Source: a virus. Taken from it: a stretch of 47,629 nucleotides of DNA. Below, in pieces: positions 1 to 5,925 of this stretch. Each line of letters starts with the position of its first letter. Position 1 is the stretch's first letter. The notes beneath the pieces are model-generated. The model did no database searches. It was not told the DNA's origin and saw only the letters and a program-made list of their open reading frames with translations. The position numbers and the translations under genes are program-made. Location: positions 1-47,629 of IMG/VR virus record IMGVR_UViG_3300037882_000242; one strand, given 5' to 3'.

Positions 1-99
1 ATCATGCTACCTTTGGGCCACATGGGCCGTGGGGAATAGTTTTGAAATATGTGTAAACTGTCTAGTGTACCTTAGTCCCCTTAGCCCCTCTTGCCTGTC
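1..99. repeat. Terminal direct repeat, left copy
   Basis: These 99 bases are repeated exactly at 47531-47629. Either the contig is circular (the assembler overlap was left in place) or the virion DNA has short terminal repeats. A length of exactly 99 is a common assembler k-mer size, which favours an overlap from a circular or circularly permuted assembly. The unique genome is then 47,530 bp. The repeat lies in the non-coding region between the divergent arms, so no gene is cut by the contig ends. Confidence 0.95.
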
Positions 100-100
100 T

Positions 101-111
101 TTTGGTATACT
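101..111 (+). promoter_or_regulatory. Candidate extended -10 promoter for the first rightward genes
   Basis: TGG followed by TATACT (106-111) forms an extended -10 element about 85 bp before the first gene. No good -35 box lies 16-18 bp upstream. The GGTATA core matches the other three promoters of this phage, which share ATGGTATAAT. It is placed where the rightward arm would have to start. This is an inference from motif and position only. Confidence 0.4.
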
Positions 112-198
112 CCCTGCCCGATCCAGTCCCTTAACGTCCTGTTAGCTTCTCCCTGCTACCTTCACCAATGGGCTATCAGAGCCCATAGGAGCGTCACC

Positions 199-372
199 AT
201 GCAGTACAAGCATATTCCCTTAGACCTGCCTGCCTATCGCCCCCTCGTTATCGGTCATCCCTCTGAGCGCGATCAGGCGATAGCCTTCAATGAGTACCTT
301 CGGACCAGAGAGACCCTGGGTATCGTTGCCAAGGTCCGGGCATATGCCAAGGTCCGGAAGGCTGACAGATGA
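199..372 (+). CDS. Hypothetical protein, 57 aa
   Basis: Small basic protein of unknown function and the first gene of the rightward arm. The ATG at 199 is chosen because AGGAG lies at 187-191, at proper spacing; an upstream in-frame ATG at 91 has no ribosome site and starts inside the terminal repeat. A hairpin (170-174 pairing with 180-184) abuts the ribosome site and may tune initiation. The stop overlaps the next start (ATGA). The C-terminal third is rich in Lys and Arg. First genes of podoviral early regions are often small host-takeover proteins, but nothing here shows that directly. Confidence 0.6.
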   Translation: MQYKHIPLDLPAYRPLVIGHPSERDQAIAFNEYLRTRETLGIVAKVRAYAKVRKADR

Positions 373-458
373 TCCTCGCGGCCTTATTTGTCGCCTATCT
401 GCGCCTAGCCTGCCTGTACCTACGGTTAGCCTTCCTCGCCTTCCTGCTGGCTGAATAA
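369..458 (+). CDS. Tiny hydrophobic peptide, 29 aa
   Basis: The ATG overlaps the stop of the previous gene (ATGA), so it is probably made by coupled translation. The product is almost entirely Leu, Ala and aromatic residues, with two Arg, and would form one membrane-spanning helix. No function is recognised. It is the first of several very small membrane peptides in the rightward arm. Confidence 0.45.
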   Translation: MILAALFVAYLRLACLYLRLAFLAFLLAE

Positions 459-469
459 TTAATCGAGTT

Positions 470-520
470 AGGGGGATTGACACGCTCGATCCCCCTCGCT
501 AGGTTAAGGGTTCGCTAACC
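470..520 (+). other. Two adjacent hairpins in an intergenic gap
   Basis: An 8-bp perfect stem (AGGGGGAT at 470-477 pairing with 489-496, loop 11) is followed by a 5-bp stem (502-506 with 516-520). No T-run follows, so this is not a classical terminator. TTGACA lies at 477-482, but the element 17 bp downstream (TAGGTT) is a poor -10, so a promoter here is only a weak possibility. The hairpins could stabilise the ends of processed transcripts. Confidence 0.4.
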
Positions 521-570
521 TGCCTTGTCCCGTTATGGGCATGGCACTAGGCTTGCAAGGGTCCGCCACT

Positions 571-906
571 ATGGCGCGTATTGGCAAACGGGAAAGGGCT
601 TTGATCGCGGCGGCTTATGCCGCGCGTAATGCCCATGTGGAGGCGACCCGCCTCTGTGCTCCCGCGCTTGCCGCCGAGGTTACACCGGGCAAATGGTCCC
701 GCATGGCGCAGACGCCTAGCCTAAACCGCGCCTATAACCCCCCAACCGAGGCGCTTACTGCGTCTGGTCGGGGTCGCGTGATGCATAACGCCCAAGGCCA
801 TGCTATGCGGGCCAAGGGCAAGGGGGTCAAGGATATCCCCGTATTTGACAATTCGGAGGCTCATGGGTCGCGCTCAACGAGCAGCGGTCTAGGTTCCCTC
901 CGCTAG
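571..906 (+). CDS. Hypothetical protein, 111 aa
   Basis: The start at ATG 571 gives an Arg/Lys-rich N-terminus followed by an Ala-rich segment; an in-frame ATG at 535 would add 12 residues, and neither has a strong ribosome site (AAGGG at 557-561 is nearest). The family is not recognised. The C-terminal part is rich in Gly, Ser and Lys and probably disordered. The stop codon is embedded in a hairpin (901-905 pairing with 910-914) that opens the structured stretch downstream. The many basic residues suggest nucleic-acid binding, but this is inference. Confidence 0.45.
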   Translation: MARIGKRERALIAAAYAARNAHVEATRLCAPALAAEVTPGKWSRMAQTPSLNRAYNPPTEALTASGRGRVMHNAQGHAMRAKGKGVKDIPVFDNSEAHGSRSTSSGLGSLR

Positions 907-1337
907 CCCTAGCGAGTATGCTAGGCCATGGTCCGCCCGTGATGAGGCGGTATCAGAGGGACCTGTTCCCGATGGTAGGTGCTAAGGGCTAGGCAATGCC
1001 CGTTAGTAGGCCAAGCTTGGCGCATGAGTAGCGCCCGGTGTAACCCAACGCGAGGCGAGGCGATAACCCAAAGGTAAATCCCGGCTGTAACCTATTGGTT
1101 ACGTGCTGCTCTAGGTTCCCCCGCGAGGGTAGGAAGAACAGCGTTTCACTGTTGCGCGTATGCGCTAGGTGATAGCCCAGTAAGGTCTGCTAATCAAGGG
1201 ATCGGAACCACATTAGGACTATCATAGTCCGAAATTAAGCCCCCTCTTTAAGCGCGCTAGGCCATACTCTACCAATGGTTAACTCGCCTGTCACAATCCC
1301 GTGACGGGTACAGCATCCATACGCGGGAGATAAACCT
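907..1337 (+). ncRNA. Hairpin-rich non-coding stretch, candidate structured RNA or leader
   Basis: There is no plausible coding frame on either strand for 430 bases. Simple stems occur throughout: 933-937 with 946-950; palindrome 1011-1020; a perfect 6-bp stem 1087-1092 with 1097-1102 (loop TATT); 1137-1141 with 1149-1153; 1216-1221 with 1225-1230; and CCCG/CGGG near 1288-1298. Several copies of GCTAGG lie in it, and the left arm of a 23-bp inverted repeat is at 1240-1262. It could be a structured RNA, an origin-like region or a long leader for the gene at 1338. No known family is recognised. Confidence 0.4.
1240..1262. repeat. Inverted repeat, left arm (23 bp, partner at 1863-1885)
   Basis: This 23-base segment is the exact reverse complement of 1863-1885. 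The two arms flank a single gene (1338-1853) symmetrically: about 75 bp before its start and 10 bp after its stop. No obvious target-site duplication lies outside the arms and no transposase is inside. The arms could pair in RNA to loop out the gene, act as recombination sites, or mark a mobile cassette. Confidence 0.85.
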
Positions 1338-1853
1338 ATGCGCGATGCAAAAGCTATCCGTCTGACTATCCGCTCGATCATCCGATCAGCGGTATCGCTA
1401 CAGTCCAAGATCGCAGCCGTTGCCTTGGAGTGCCTGGCCCATGCCGCTGAGCATGGCGATGCCACCCTTGCCAACGAACTGTATCGTGGCCTGCCTACGG
1501 GTCAACGTACGGCCTCGCTTAAGGCGTGGTTCGAAACGTACAGCCCGGTCCGTTTCCGCAACGACGAGACGAAAGGCGTCGGCCTTCTTCAGAAGGACGC
1601 CAAGGGTTACACCCCCTTTGATCTCGAAGGTGCGGAGGCTAACCCATACTACAAGGATGTCGAAACGGTGAGCAAGCCGCTCACTATGGCAGCCTTGAAG
1701 AAAATCCTGTCTTCCCTGCCTACCAAGGTGGAGAACGCGAAGAACGGGAAAGGTAAGGTTGCTATCGCTGAAGGTGAAGACGCCGACGCGATGCTTGCCT
1801 TCGCCCGTAAGGCCAGTGCTCTGGTCGATATACCGGTCGTCGGCAACGCCTAA
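1338..1853 (+). CDS. Hypothetical protein, 171 aa, framed by an inverted repeat
   Basis: ATG at 1338 is preceded by GGGAG at 1325-1329. The protein is mixed helical: an N-terminal segment with several Arg and Ile residues, a centre with aromatic residues (KAWFETYSPVRF), and a Lys/Ala-rich C-terminal helical part. It has no signal peptide or membrane segment. The pattern of a short alpha-helical body around a central Trp/Phe patch resembles small proteins encoded in early regions of other T7-like phages, but I cannot name a family. It stands alone between two non-coding structured stretches and a 23-bp inverted repeat, unlike the packed genes elsewhere. Confidence 0.65.
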   Translation: MRDAKAIRLTIRSIIRSAVSLQSKIAAVALECLAHAAEHGDATLANELYRGLPTGQRTASLKAWFETYSPVRFRNDETKGVGLLQKDAKGYTPFDLEGAEANPYYKDVETVSKPLTMAALKKILSSLPTKVENAKNGKGKVAIAEGEDADAMLAFARKASALVDIPVVGNA

Positions 1854-1862
1854 CATCTGTCT

Positions 1863-1885
1863 GCCTAGCGCGCTTAAAGAGGGGG
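1863..1885. repeat. Inverted repeat, right arm
   Basis: Exact reverse complement of 1240-1262, starting 10 bp after the stop of the gene at 1338-1853. It includes the CCTAGC motif that recurs in this end of the genome. Confidence 0.85.
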
Positions 1886-1972
1886 ACGAACCACGGAAAC
1901 CACGGTGTGTCAGTCATGCTAGCTGTCGGCTGAACACTTGATACGCATGTTAAGTTTACCCCCTCACCTTAA

Positions 1973-2047
1973 GGGAACGGTAAGCCAACAGTAGAGCTAG
2001 CTGTATTAAATCAGCCGCGATCCGGGTTCAAATCCCTGGACGTTCCC
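1973..2047 (+). ncRNA. tRNA-like fold, not a canonical tRNA
   Basis: A perfect 7-bp acceptor-like stem pairs GGGAACG (1973-1979) with CGTTCCC (2041-2047), giving a 75-nt element, the size of a tRNA. A T-arm-like segment has GGG-TTCAAAT-CCC (2024-2036) with the conserved TTC loop, but its stem has a bulged T. A middle stem GCTG/CAGC (2000-2003 with 2012-2015) carries an 8-nt loop. A D-arm-like AGC/GCT pair lies at 1983-1985 with 1996-1998. U8, the GG of the D-loop and a clear anticodon are missing. It is either a decayed tRNA or a tRNA mimic. Confidence 0.4.
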
Positions 2048-2054
2048 GCCTTAT

Positions 2055-2250
2055 GCTGCCCAAGCGCAGCGAAGAGACGCTCCCGTTGCCGCTGTACCTC
2101 TGTCATTGCGCTGATAAGGTACACATGGGCACCCTCCCCTCGGTTGGCAACGGGAGCACCTTAGCACTGGCCTTTTGCGGCTGAAGTGTAGCGTGTGTCT
2201 ACGCACGGCATTAAACTGTAGCTGACAGCCGGGAAAGACCGGCACCATTT
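2055..2250 (+). ncRNA. Nested long inverted repeats, structured RNA candidate
   Basis: Directly after the tRNA-like element there is a hairpin (2055-2059 with 2066-2070). It is followed by a perfect 12-bp inverted repeat (2079-2090 with 2146-2157) that encloses a perfect 7-bp repeat (2093-2099 with 2117-2123). A further GCCGG/CCGGC hairpin lies near 2228-2243. No coding frame fits. Together with the tRNA-like part this would make one structured transcript upstream of the gene at 2276. The function is unknown. Confidence 0.45.
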
Positions 2251-2275
2251 CAATGGACAACCAATGGAGGTAGCT

Positions 2276-2551
2276 ATGGCTGCGAAACGAAAGACACCCG
2301 CTAAGAAGGCGGTACCTAATGTCACCGTGTCGGTGACGAAGAAATACACCATACGCCCGCTGGCTGTGCCTGATTATGTGCGTACCACAAGCGGGTACTA
2401 CAGGGATGAGCCGTTGGAATATTGGATGAACGTGTATCCGAGCGGACCATTTGGTTCCTTGCATCTCAGCAAAGATGACGCAGATAAAACTGCACACGGA
2501 TCAAGGTTGCGTTGCGTCCATTTAAGAGAGGTCACCGATGAGAAAGCTTAA
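2276..2551 (+). CDS. Hypothetical protein, 91 aa
   Basis: ATG at 2276 is preceded by GGAGG (2266-2270). The N-terminus is a Lys/Ala-rich basic tail (AAKRKTPAKKA), as in nucleic-acid-binding proteins. The rest is a compact sheet-like region with Tyr and Trp. No family is recognised. The next gene starts inside this one (at 2538), so the two are probably translationally coupled. Confidence 0.6.
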   Translation: MAAKRKTPAKKAVPNVTVSVTKKYTIRPLAVPDYVRTTSGYYRDEPLEYWMNVYPSGPFGSLHLSKDDADKTAHGSRLRCVHLREVTDEKA

Positions 2552-2654
2552 CGCCTGTGTATACTGGTTGATCCGTGAGCTGACGGAGATCACGAGGTAC
2601 GCTGTGTACATGATGGTCCTCGTTGCGCTGTTGTACATGTGGATGGAGGTGTAA
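2538..2654 (+). CDS. Small membrane peptide, 38 aa
   Basis: Starts inside the end of the preceding gene, with AGAGAGG just upstream (2525-2531). The product has a short polar N-terminus with several Arg and Glu, then a hydrophobic stretch rich in Met, Val, Leu and Tyr that could span a membrane once. No function is recognised. It belongs to a string of coupled mini-genes (2276-2993). Confidence 0.5.
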   Translation: MRKLNACVYWLIRELTEITRYAVYMMVLVALLYMWMEV

Positions 2655-2655
2655 C

Positions 2656-2727
2656 ATGGGTATCCTTGCTGTCATCATCGTGACATTGGTACTCTGTATC
2701 GTGACTACCCCGAAGGAGGATGTATGA
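2656..2727 (+). CDS. Small membrane peptide, 23 aa
   Basis: ATG at 2656 follows GGAGG (2645-2649). The peptide is a single hydrophobic helix (GILAVIIVTLVLCIV) with a short charged tail. Its stop overlaps the next start (ATG at 2724). Good spacing, a strong ribosome site and the overlap make it likely real despite its length. Confidence 0.5.
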   Translation: MGILAVIIVTLVLCIVTTPKEDV

Positions 2728-2993
2728 CAAAACACCAGCCTGATACCCTCGCCACCGTTGGTCAAATGATCAGCAAAATCAAGGGCTTAGAGGAGTCTAT
2801 CAGTAAGCTGACGACTGAAGGAGGTGGAGGTGTCCACCTCTACGTGTGTCGTAAGAAGCAACTTAGTTCCTCTCGGTACGAGTATGAACCAGTGAGTTCT
2901 ATCTCTCATGTCATGGCTGTCGCTGGTATCCGTGCGGCAATCGAGAACATGAAGGCGGAGATCGAGGGCACTGGTATCTCGATTGATTGGTGA
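2724..2993 (+). CDS. Hypothetical protein, 89 aa
   Basis: A strong ribosome site AAGGAGG lies at 2713-2719. The N-terminal 35 residues form a likely amphipathic or coiled-coil helix, followed by a Gly run (GGGG), a beta-rich segment and a C-terminal helix. No known family. It overlaps the previous mini-gene by four bases. Confidence 0.6.
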   Translation: MTKHQPDTLATVGQMISKIKGLEESISKLTTEGGGGVHLYVCRKKQLSSSRYEYEPVSSISHVMAVAGIRAAIENMKAEIEGTGISIDW

Positions 2994-2996
2994 GCT

Positions 2997-3281
2997 ATGA
3001 TATACTACATCGCCCGCCGGAATAAAGCAGCCTTCACGACAGGTTACATTGCGTACTACAGGGTTGTACCCCTTGATCCTGTACATATCATACAAGCAGA
3101 CAACGGTACTCTATACGAGGGGCACCACATTTCTACGAGTTGTAAGTTTTATATCGAAAGGCACTGTAAGATACCTGTGCGTAGCTGGAAGGTGATGAAG
3201 AAGCAACGTCGCTTTCCAACCGCGTACTTGAACGCTATCAAACGGGGTGAGGTACACCCTCCCGCTAACGATGAGGACTAA
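2997..3281 (+). CDS. Hypothetical protein, 94 aa
   Basis: Starts three bases after the preceding stop. Rich in Tyr, Arg, Lys and His with an acidic tail (NDED). No signal peptide or membrane helix, and no family is recognised. The basic, aromatic composition would suit nucleic-acid contact, but this is a guess. Confidence 0.55.
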   Translation: MIYYIARRNKAAFTTGYIAYYRVVPLDPVHIIQADNGTLYEGHHISTSCKFYIERHCKIPVRSWKVMKKQRRFPTAYLNAIKRGEVHPPANDED

Positions 3282-3282
3282 G

Positions 3283-3681
3283 ATGAACAACGTCATTCGT
3301 TTCCCTCGTGGGTTCAGGTACCCGGGTGAGCATACACCTGAGGTACCCTCTGTTACCCCTGAGATAGACACCATTGAGTTCGAGGTGGATACCGAGATAC
3401 CCTCAGTAGCAGAAGAAATGGGTGCTACACCTGTTGGTGGTAAGGCCCTCGCTTACCGTGCAGTCAACCTGTTCCGCCTGATTAAGCAGCAGGGTACGAC
3501 AGAGGCACAGCGTAATAAGTTCAGGTGTGCGGCAGCGAACGCCATCTTCCAAGGACTGCGGCTGAAGCGCACTGATCCCGTTGAGTACATGCTGTACAAA
3601 GCTACCTTTGAGGCGCTATGCGAGCGACACTTCGGGAAGCAAGCAGTACAGCGGGTAGTCAGCGATAGCGTTGACGTATAG
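3283..3681 (+). CDS. Hypothetical protein, 132 aa
   Basis: ATG at 3283 sits just after the previous stop with GAGG at 3273-3276; a longer in-frame start at 3247 would overlap the preceding gene. Residues 15-50 are acidic and Pro-rich, probably disordered. Residues 55-132 are helical and basic. No family is recognised. It is the last gene before the strong promoter at 3701, so it closes the first rightward block. Confidence 0.6.
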   Translation: MNNVIRFPRGFRYPGEHTPEVPSVTPEIDTIEFEVDTEIPSVAEEMGATPVGGKALAYRAVNLFRLIKQQGTTEAQRNKFRCAAANAIFQGLRLKRTDPVEYMLYKATFEALCERHFGKQAVQRVVSDSVDV

Positions 3682-3700
3682 CGGAGAGTAACACTACCCC

Positions 3701-3729
3701 TTGACAGCTCTGGAAATCCATGGTATAAT
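3701..3729 (+). promoter_or_regulatory. Consensus sigma70 promoter
   Basis: Perfect TTGACA (3701-3706), a 17-bp spacer and perfect TATAAT (3724-3729). The -10 lies in the context CCATGGTATAATACC, shared with the promoters at 16583 and 47144. Transcription would start near 3736, about 80 nt before the next gene, and would cover the large non-coding stretch and the amidoligase cluster. Confidence 0.9.
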
Positions 3730-3768
3730 ACCTTATGGGTAAGAGGAGTAGGGGGTTAAGAGTATAAG

Positions 3769-3803
3769 GGTACATATAAGTAGCTGTATGTACCATATGT
3801 ACA
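3769..3803 (+). promoter_or_regulatory. Leader with two mutually exclusive hairpins
   Basis: A perfect 8-bp stem pairs GGTACATA (3769-3776) with TATGTACC (3787-3794). An alternative 5-bp stem pairs 3789-3793 with 3799-3803 and uses the same bases. The second hairpin ends two bases before the ribosome site GGAGG (3805-3809) of the next gene. This is the layout expected of a switch controlling translation, although no ligand or protein is indicated. Confidence 0.45.
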
Positions 3804-3814
3804 CGGAGGATGGC

Positions 3815-4333
3815 ATGAAGAAGGCTCTGGTGTATACGGCGAGCAGCGAGTACGTCCTTCTCCCGTTGCCAATGGACCCTAAGGACACTGAGGTCCAGAA
3901 GTTGTATAACTCGGTATTGTGTCAACACTTCGGTGTATACCCTAGCTCCATTGAATTCCAAGGATGCTGTGGTATGCGTATCATCAGCGGTTTTCCCTTT
4001 AAGCATTATGCTAATGTAGACGCAATGACATGGGGCGAGAAGCAGCAGCTACAGTTGAAAATCTGTAAGCCCTTTGATCCGGTGTATACCACCGCTGCCA
4101 TCCTCGTTATCGAGAAGCGGTTCATGTTGGACAAGGGTGTAACCGGTAAGCTCGGGTACTACACTTGTACTCTGAATGAGCTTCAGATTAAACAAGGGTG
4201 GGACGCCATCCTCATTAATTACTTCGGGTTCAAGCGCCTCGATGATGACTTCCATAATGTCAACAACGAGCAGAACACCAGTCGAGTTTGCTTCCTTGGT
4301 AAGCACTTCGGTAAGCCAGCTAAGGTAAGCTAA
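3815..4333 (+). CDS. Hypothetical protein, 172 aa, paralog of the 5198 gene
   Basis: The ATG at 3815 has GGAGG at 3805-3809; the upstream in-frame ATGs at 3788 and 3797 have none and fall in leader hairpins. No known family. Its C-terminal half shares a spaced pattern with the protein at 5198-5710: LN-E/D-x-Q-I/L-K, then WD-x-I/V-L, YFGF, L-x3-F-x-N and TSR. The two proteins are therefore probably paralogs. They flank a large gene-free structured stretch. No membrane segment is seen. A role linked to that RNA, or simple tandem duplication, are both possible. Confidence 0.65.
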   Translation: MKKALVYTASSEYVLLPLPMDPKDTEVQKLYNSVLCQHFGVYPSSIEFQGCCGMRIISGFPFKHYANVDAMTWGEKQQLQLKICKPFDPVYTTAAILVIEKRFMLDKGVTGKLGYYTCTLNELQIKQGWDAILINYFGFKRLDDDFHNVNNEQNTSRVCFLGKHFGKPAKVS

Positions 4334-5197
4334 TACCCTCCCGAGAGGGAGCACGTCGGCGTAGTAGCCCTACTGGGCGAAGCGGTCCGACACCAGCGTG
4401 TAGGAGTTTAATTCCTTTGAAGCGTTGGTTTATAGTTAGACTACGGGTGACGCGCCTTCGTCACGGAGCTAGGTATATTACCTGTTTGAAAGTCTAGCTT
4501 CTACTCTTTGGCCTGATGTAGACGGAGAGTTTACGCCTACTTCGATCTCTTGTTCTCTATAGGTAGTTATGTAGGGTACCACTTGTTCTCTCGAAGTCAG
4601 GATAGCCACACGCCGAGCCTTAATGGTCAGGGCAACGAAGATAACAGGTCGAGCATAGGGCTTTGGCGTCGGTATGCCAAGCTGGGAGCAGGAACCAGCG
4701 GTCTTATTGCCTCACAAGGGACTGAGGTTAACTGTCCCTACATAATTCGAACCCCTCATACAGACCCGGGCCCGACAAAGGCAGGTATGCAAGGCTGTGA
4801 GGTAGGATGTACTCGCTCAACTCGTCAGCAACGGCAGGTTTAGTTCGCTCTCCAAAGGCGAACACGATCTGTGTATAGCGGAGGGTCTTGTACATCGTGT
4901 GTGCCGGCGGTGAACCAACGCAGCACAACACGTCCACTTAGTAGTGGACACAAAGTGGGAGTGAGGTCGTCGATCTCTCACACACGGCTGAAGCCAGAGA
5001 AACTCACCAACAACACGTATTGGTGGATACATAGGGCAAGAGTAAGCCAATGCTAACCGACGAAGTTGAAGCACCGCGTGCTCACAACGCTTGAGAACCA
5101 GTGTCACAGGGGAAGAGCGACGAAAGGTTAGAGCTAGCAGGGAGGCAACCACCCCGTTGGTGGCCCGTGGCTAGCGCCAATTCAGAGAAGGTGAACC
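4334..5197 (+). ncRNA. Large hairpin-rich non-coding stretch (~860 nt), candidate giant RNA
   Basis: There is no convincing gene here in an otherwise packed genome, and short hairpins run from end to end. Examples: 4336-4340 with 4345-4349; 4355-4359 with 4387-4391 enclosing 4367-4370 with 4375-4378; 4402-4406 with 4412-4416; 4447-4452 with 4459-4464; 4467-4472 with 4494-4499; 4717-4722 with 4734-4739; 4843-4848 with 4858-4863; 4862-4868 with 4894-4900; 4932-4937 with 4944-4949; 4961-4965 with 4977-4981; 5005-5010 with 5020-5025; 5070-5074 with 5078-5082; 5149-5153 with 5159-5163 enclosed by 5133-5138 with 5170-5175. Size and phage setting recall GOLLD and ROOL RNAs, but I do not recognise their consensus. 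Expression would come from the promoter at 3701. Confidence 0.55.
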
Positions 5198-5710
5198 ATG
5201 ACGTACAAGTATACGAAAGAAGGCACGTATCAAGGGTTGTTGAAGCAGCCTCCTGTTACGAAGGATCACGCTGATCTCCTTCCTTACAAGAGTTACACCG
5301 CTGGCCTGACCCGTATCTGGTATCATAACGGTTGTGCTGTTGAGAACATCCGTTGGGAAGGACCAGAAGAGATCGGCAGGTTTCCCGCGTTCCAAGCGTA
5401 TGAACCACGTAACGCAGCCAAGCTCAGTGCCTACGTGTATCGTATCCATGAGTTGCTTACCACCCTTCAACCTATCACGAACAGCGATGGGTACCATCAG
5501 CATAACGTCGACGGGAAAGGGAAGTACCACTATCCCCGCTTTGTAACCGTTGCCCTCAATGACTACCAACTGAAGGGCGAATGGGACAGGGTGCTTACGG
5601 AATACTTCGGGTTCGTGCAGCTTGCCCCGTTGTTCTCTAACGAGGAGAGCTACGGTGATACCAGCCGTATTGGATTGTTTGGTATCTGTTGCACAAGGTA
5701 TATCGTATGA
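5198..5710 (+). CDS. Hypothetical protein, 170 aa, paralog of the 3815 gene
   Basis: ATG at 5198 follows GAGAAGG (5185-5191). The C-terminal half matches the protein at 3815-4333 in order and spacing (LND-x-QLK, WD-x-VL, YFGF, a downstream L and F-x-N, TSR). The N-terminal halves are much more diverged but share a GxFP patch. Aromatic and charged residues are frequent; there is no membrane segment. The gene lies just after the candidate large RNA and overlaps the next gene by four bases (ATGA). Function unknown. Confidence 0.65.
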   Translation: MTYKYTKEGTYQGLLKQPPVTKDHADLLPYKSYTAGLTRIWYHNGCAVENIRWEGPEEIGRFPAFQAYEPRNAAKLSAYVYRIHELLTTLQPITNSDGYHQHNVDGKGKYHYPRFVTVALNDYQLKGEWDRVLTEYFGFVQLAPLFSNEESYGDTSRIGLFGICCTRYIV

Positions 5711-5925
5711 CGTGCCCGACTTTCGAGAAGTTATGGGACAATAGCGACGAGCTAAAGCGGGCATGGGTGGATTACAACCAGCGTATGAGACCTTATGGTC
5801 CTGTCGCACCACGTTCTAATACTATATGGTGGTGGTTGTTTGCTACCTATAGTCCTGAGTTCCGCAACGCCCGCCTCGCTTTCCGCCGCCGCATGAATTG
5901 CAGCCCTGACTCGGAGACAACATAG
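5707..5925 (+). CDS. Hypothetical protein, 72 aa
   Basis: The ATG at 5707 overlaps the preceding stop (ATGA); an in-frame TTG at 5689 is a less likely start. It has a WWW cluster mid-protein and an Arg-rich C-terminal helix (RNARLAFRRRM). No known family. Tight coupling on both sides places it in the operon leading into the amidotransferase genes. Confidence 0.55.
   Translation: MTCPTFEKLWDNSDELKRAWVDYNQRMRPYGPVAPRSNTIWWWLFATYSPEFRNARLAFRRRMNCSPDSETT

Noticed and set aside
1398-1856. 152-codon minus-strand frame opposite the gene at 1338
   Set aside because: The + strand frame has a good ribosome site and sensible protein composition; the minus frame is a mirror.
1973-2047. Canonical tRNA gene
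   Set aside because: U8, D-loop GG and a 7-nt anticodon loop with U33 are missing and the T-stem is bulged; reported as tRNA-like only.
4550-4843. 97-codon frame inside the large non-coding stretch
   Set aside because: No ribosome site, uneven composition and overlap with several RNA stems; it looks like chance.
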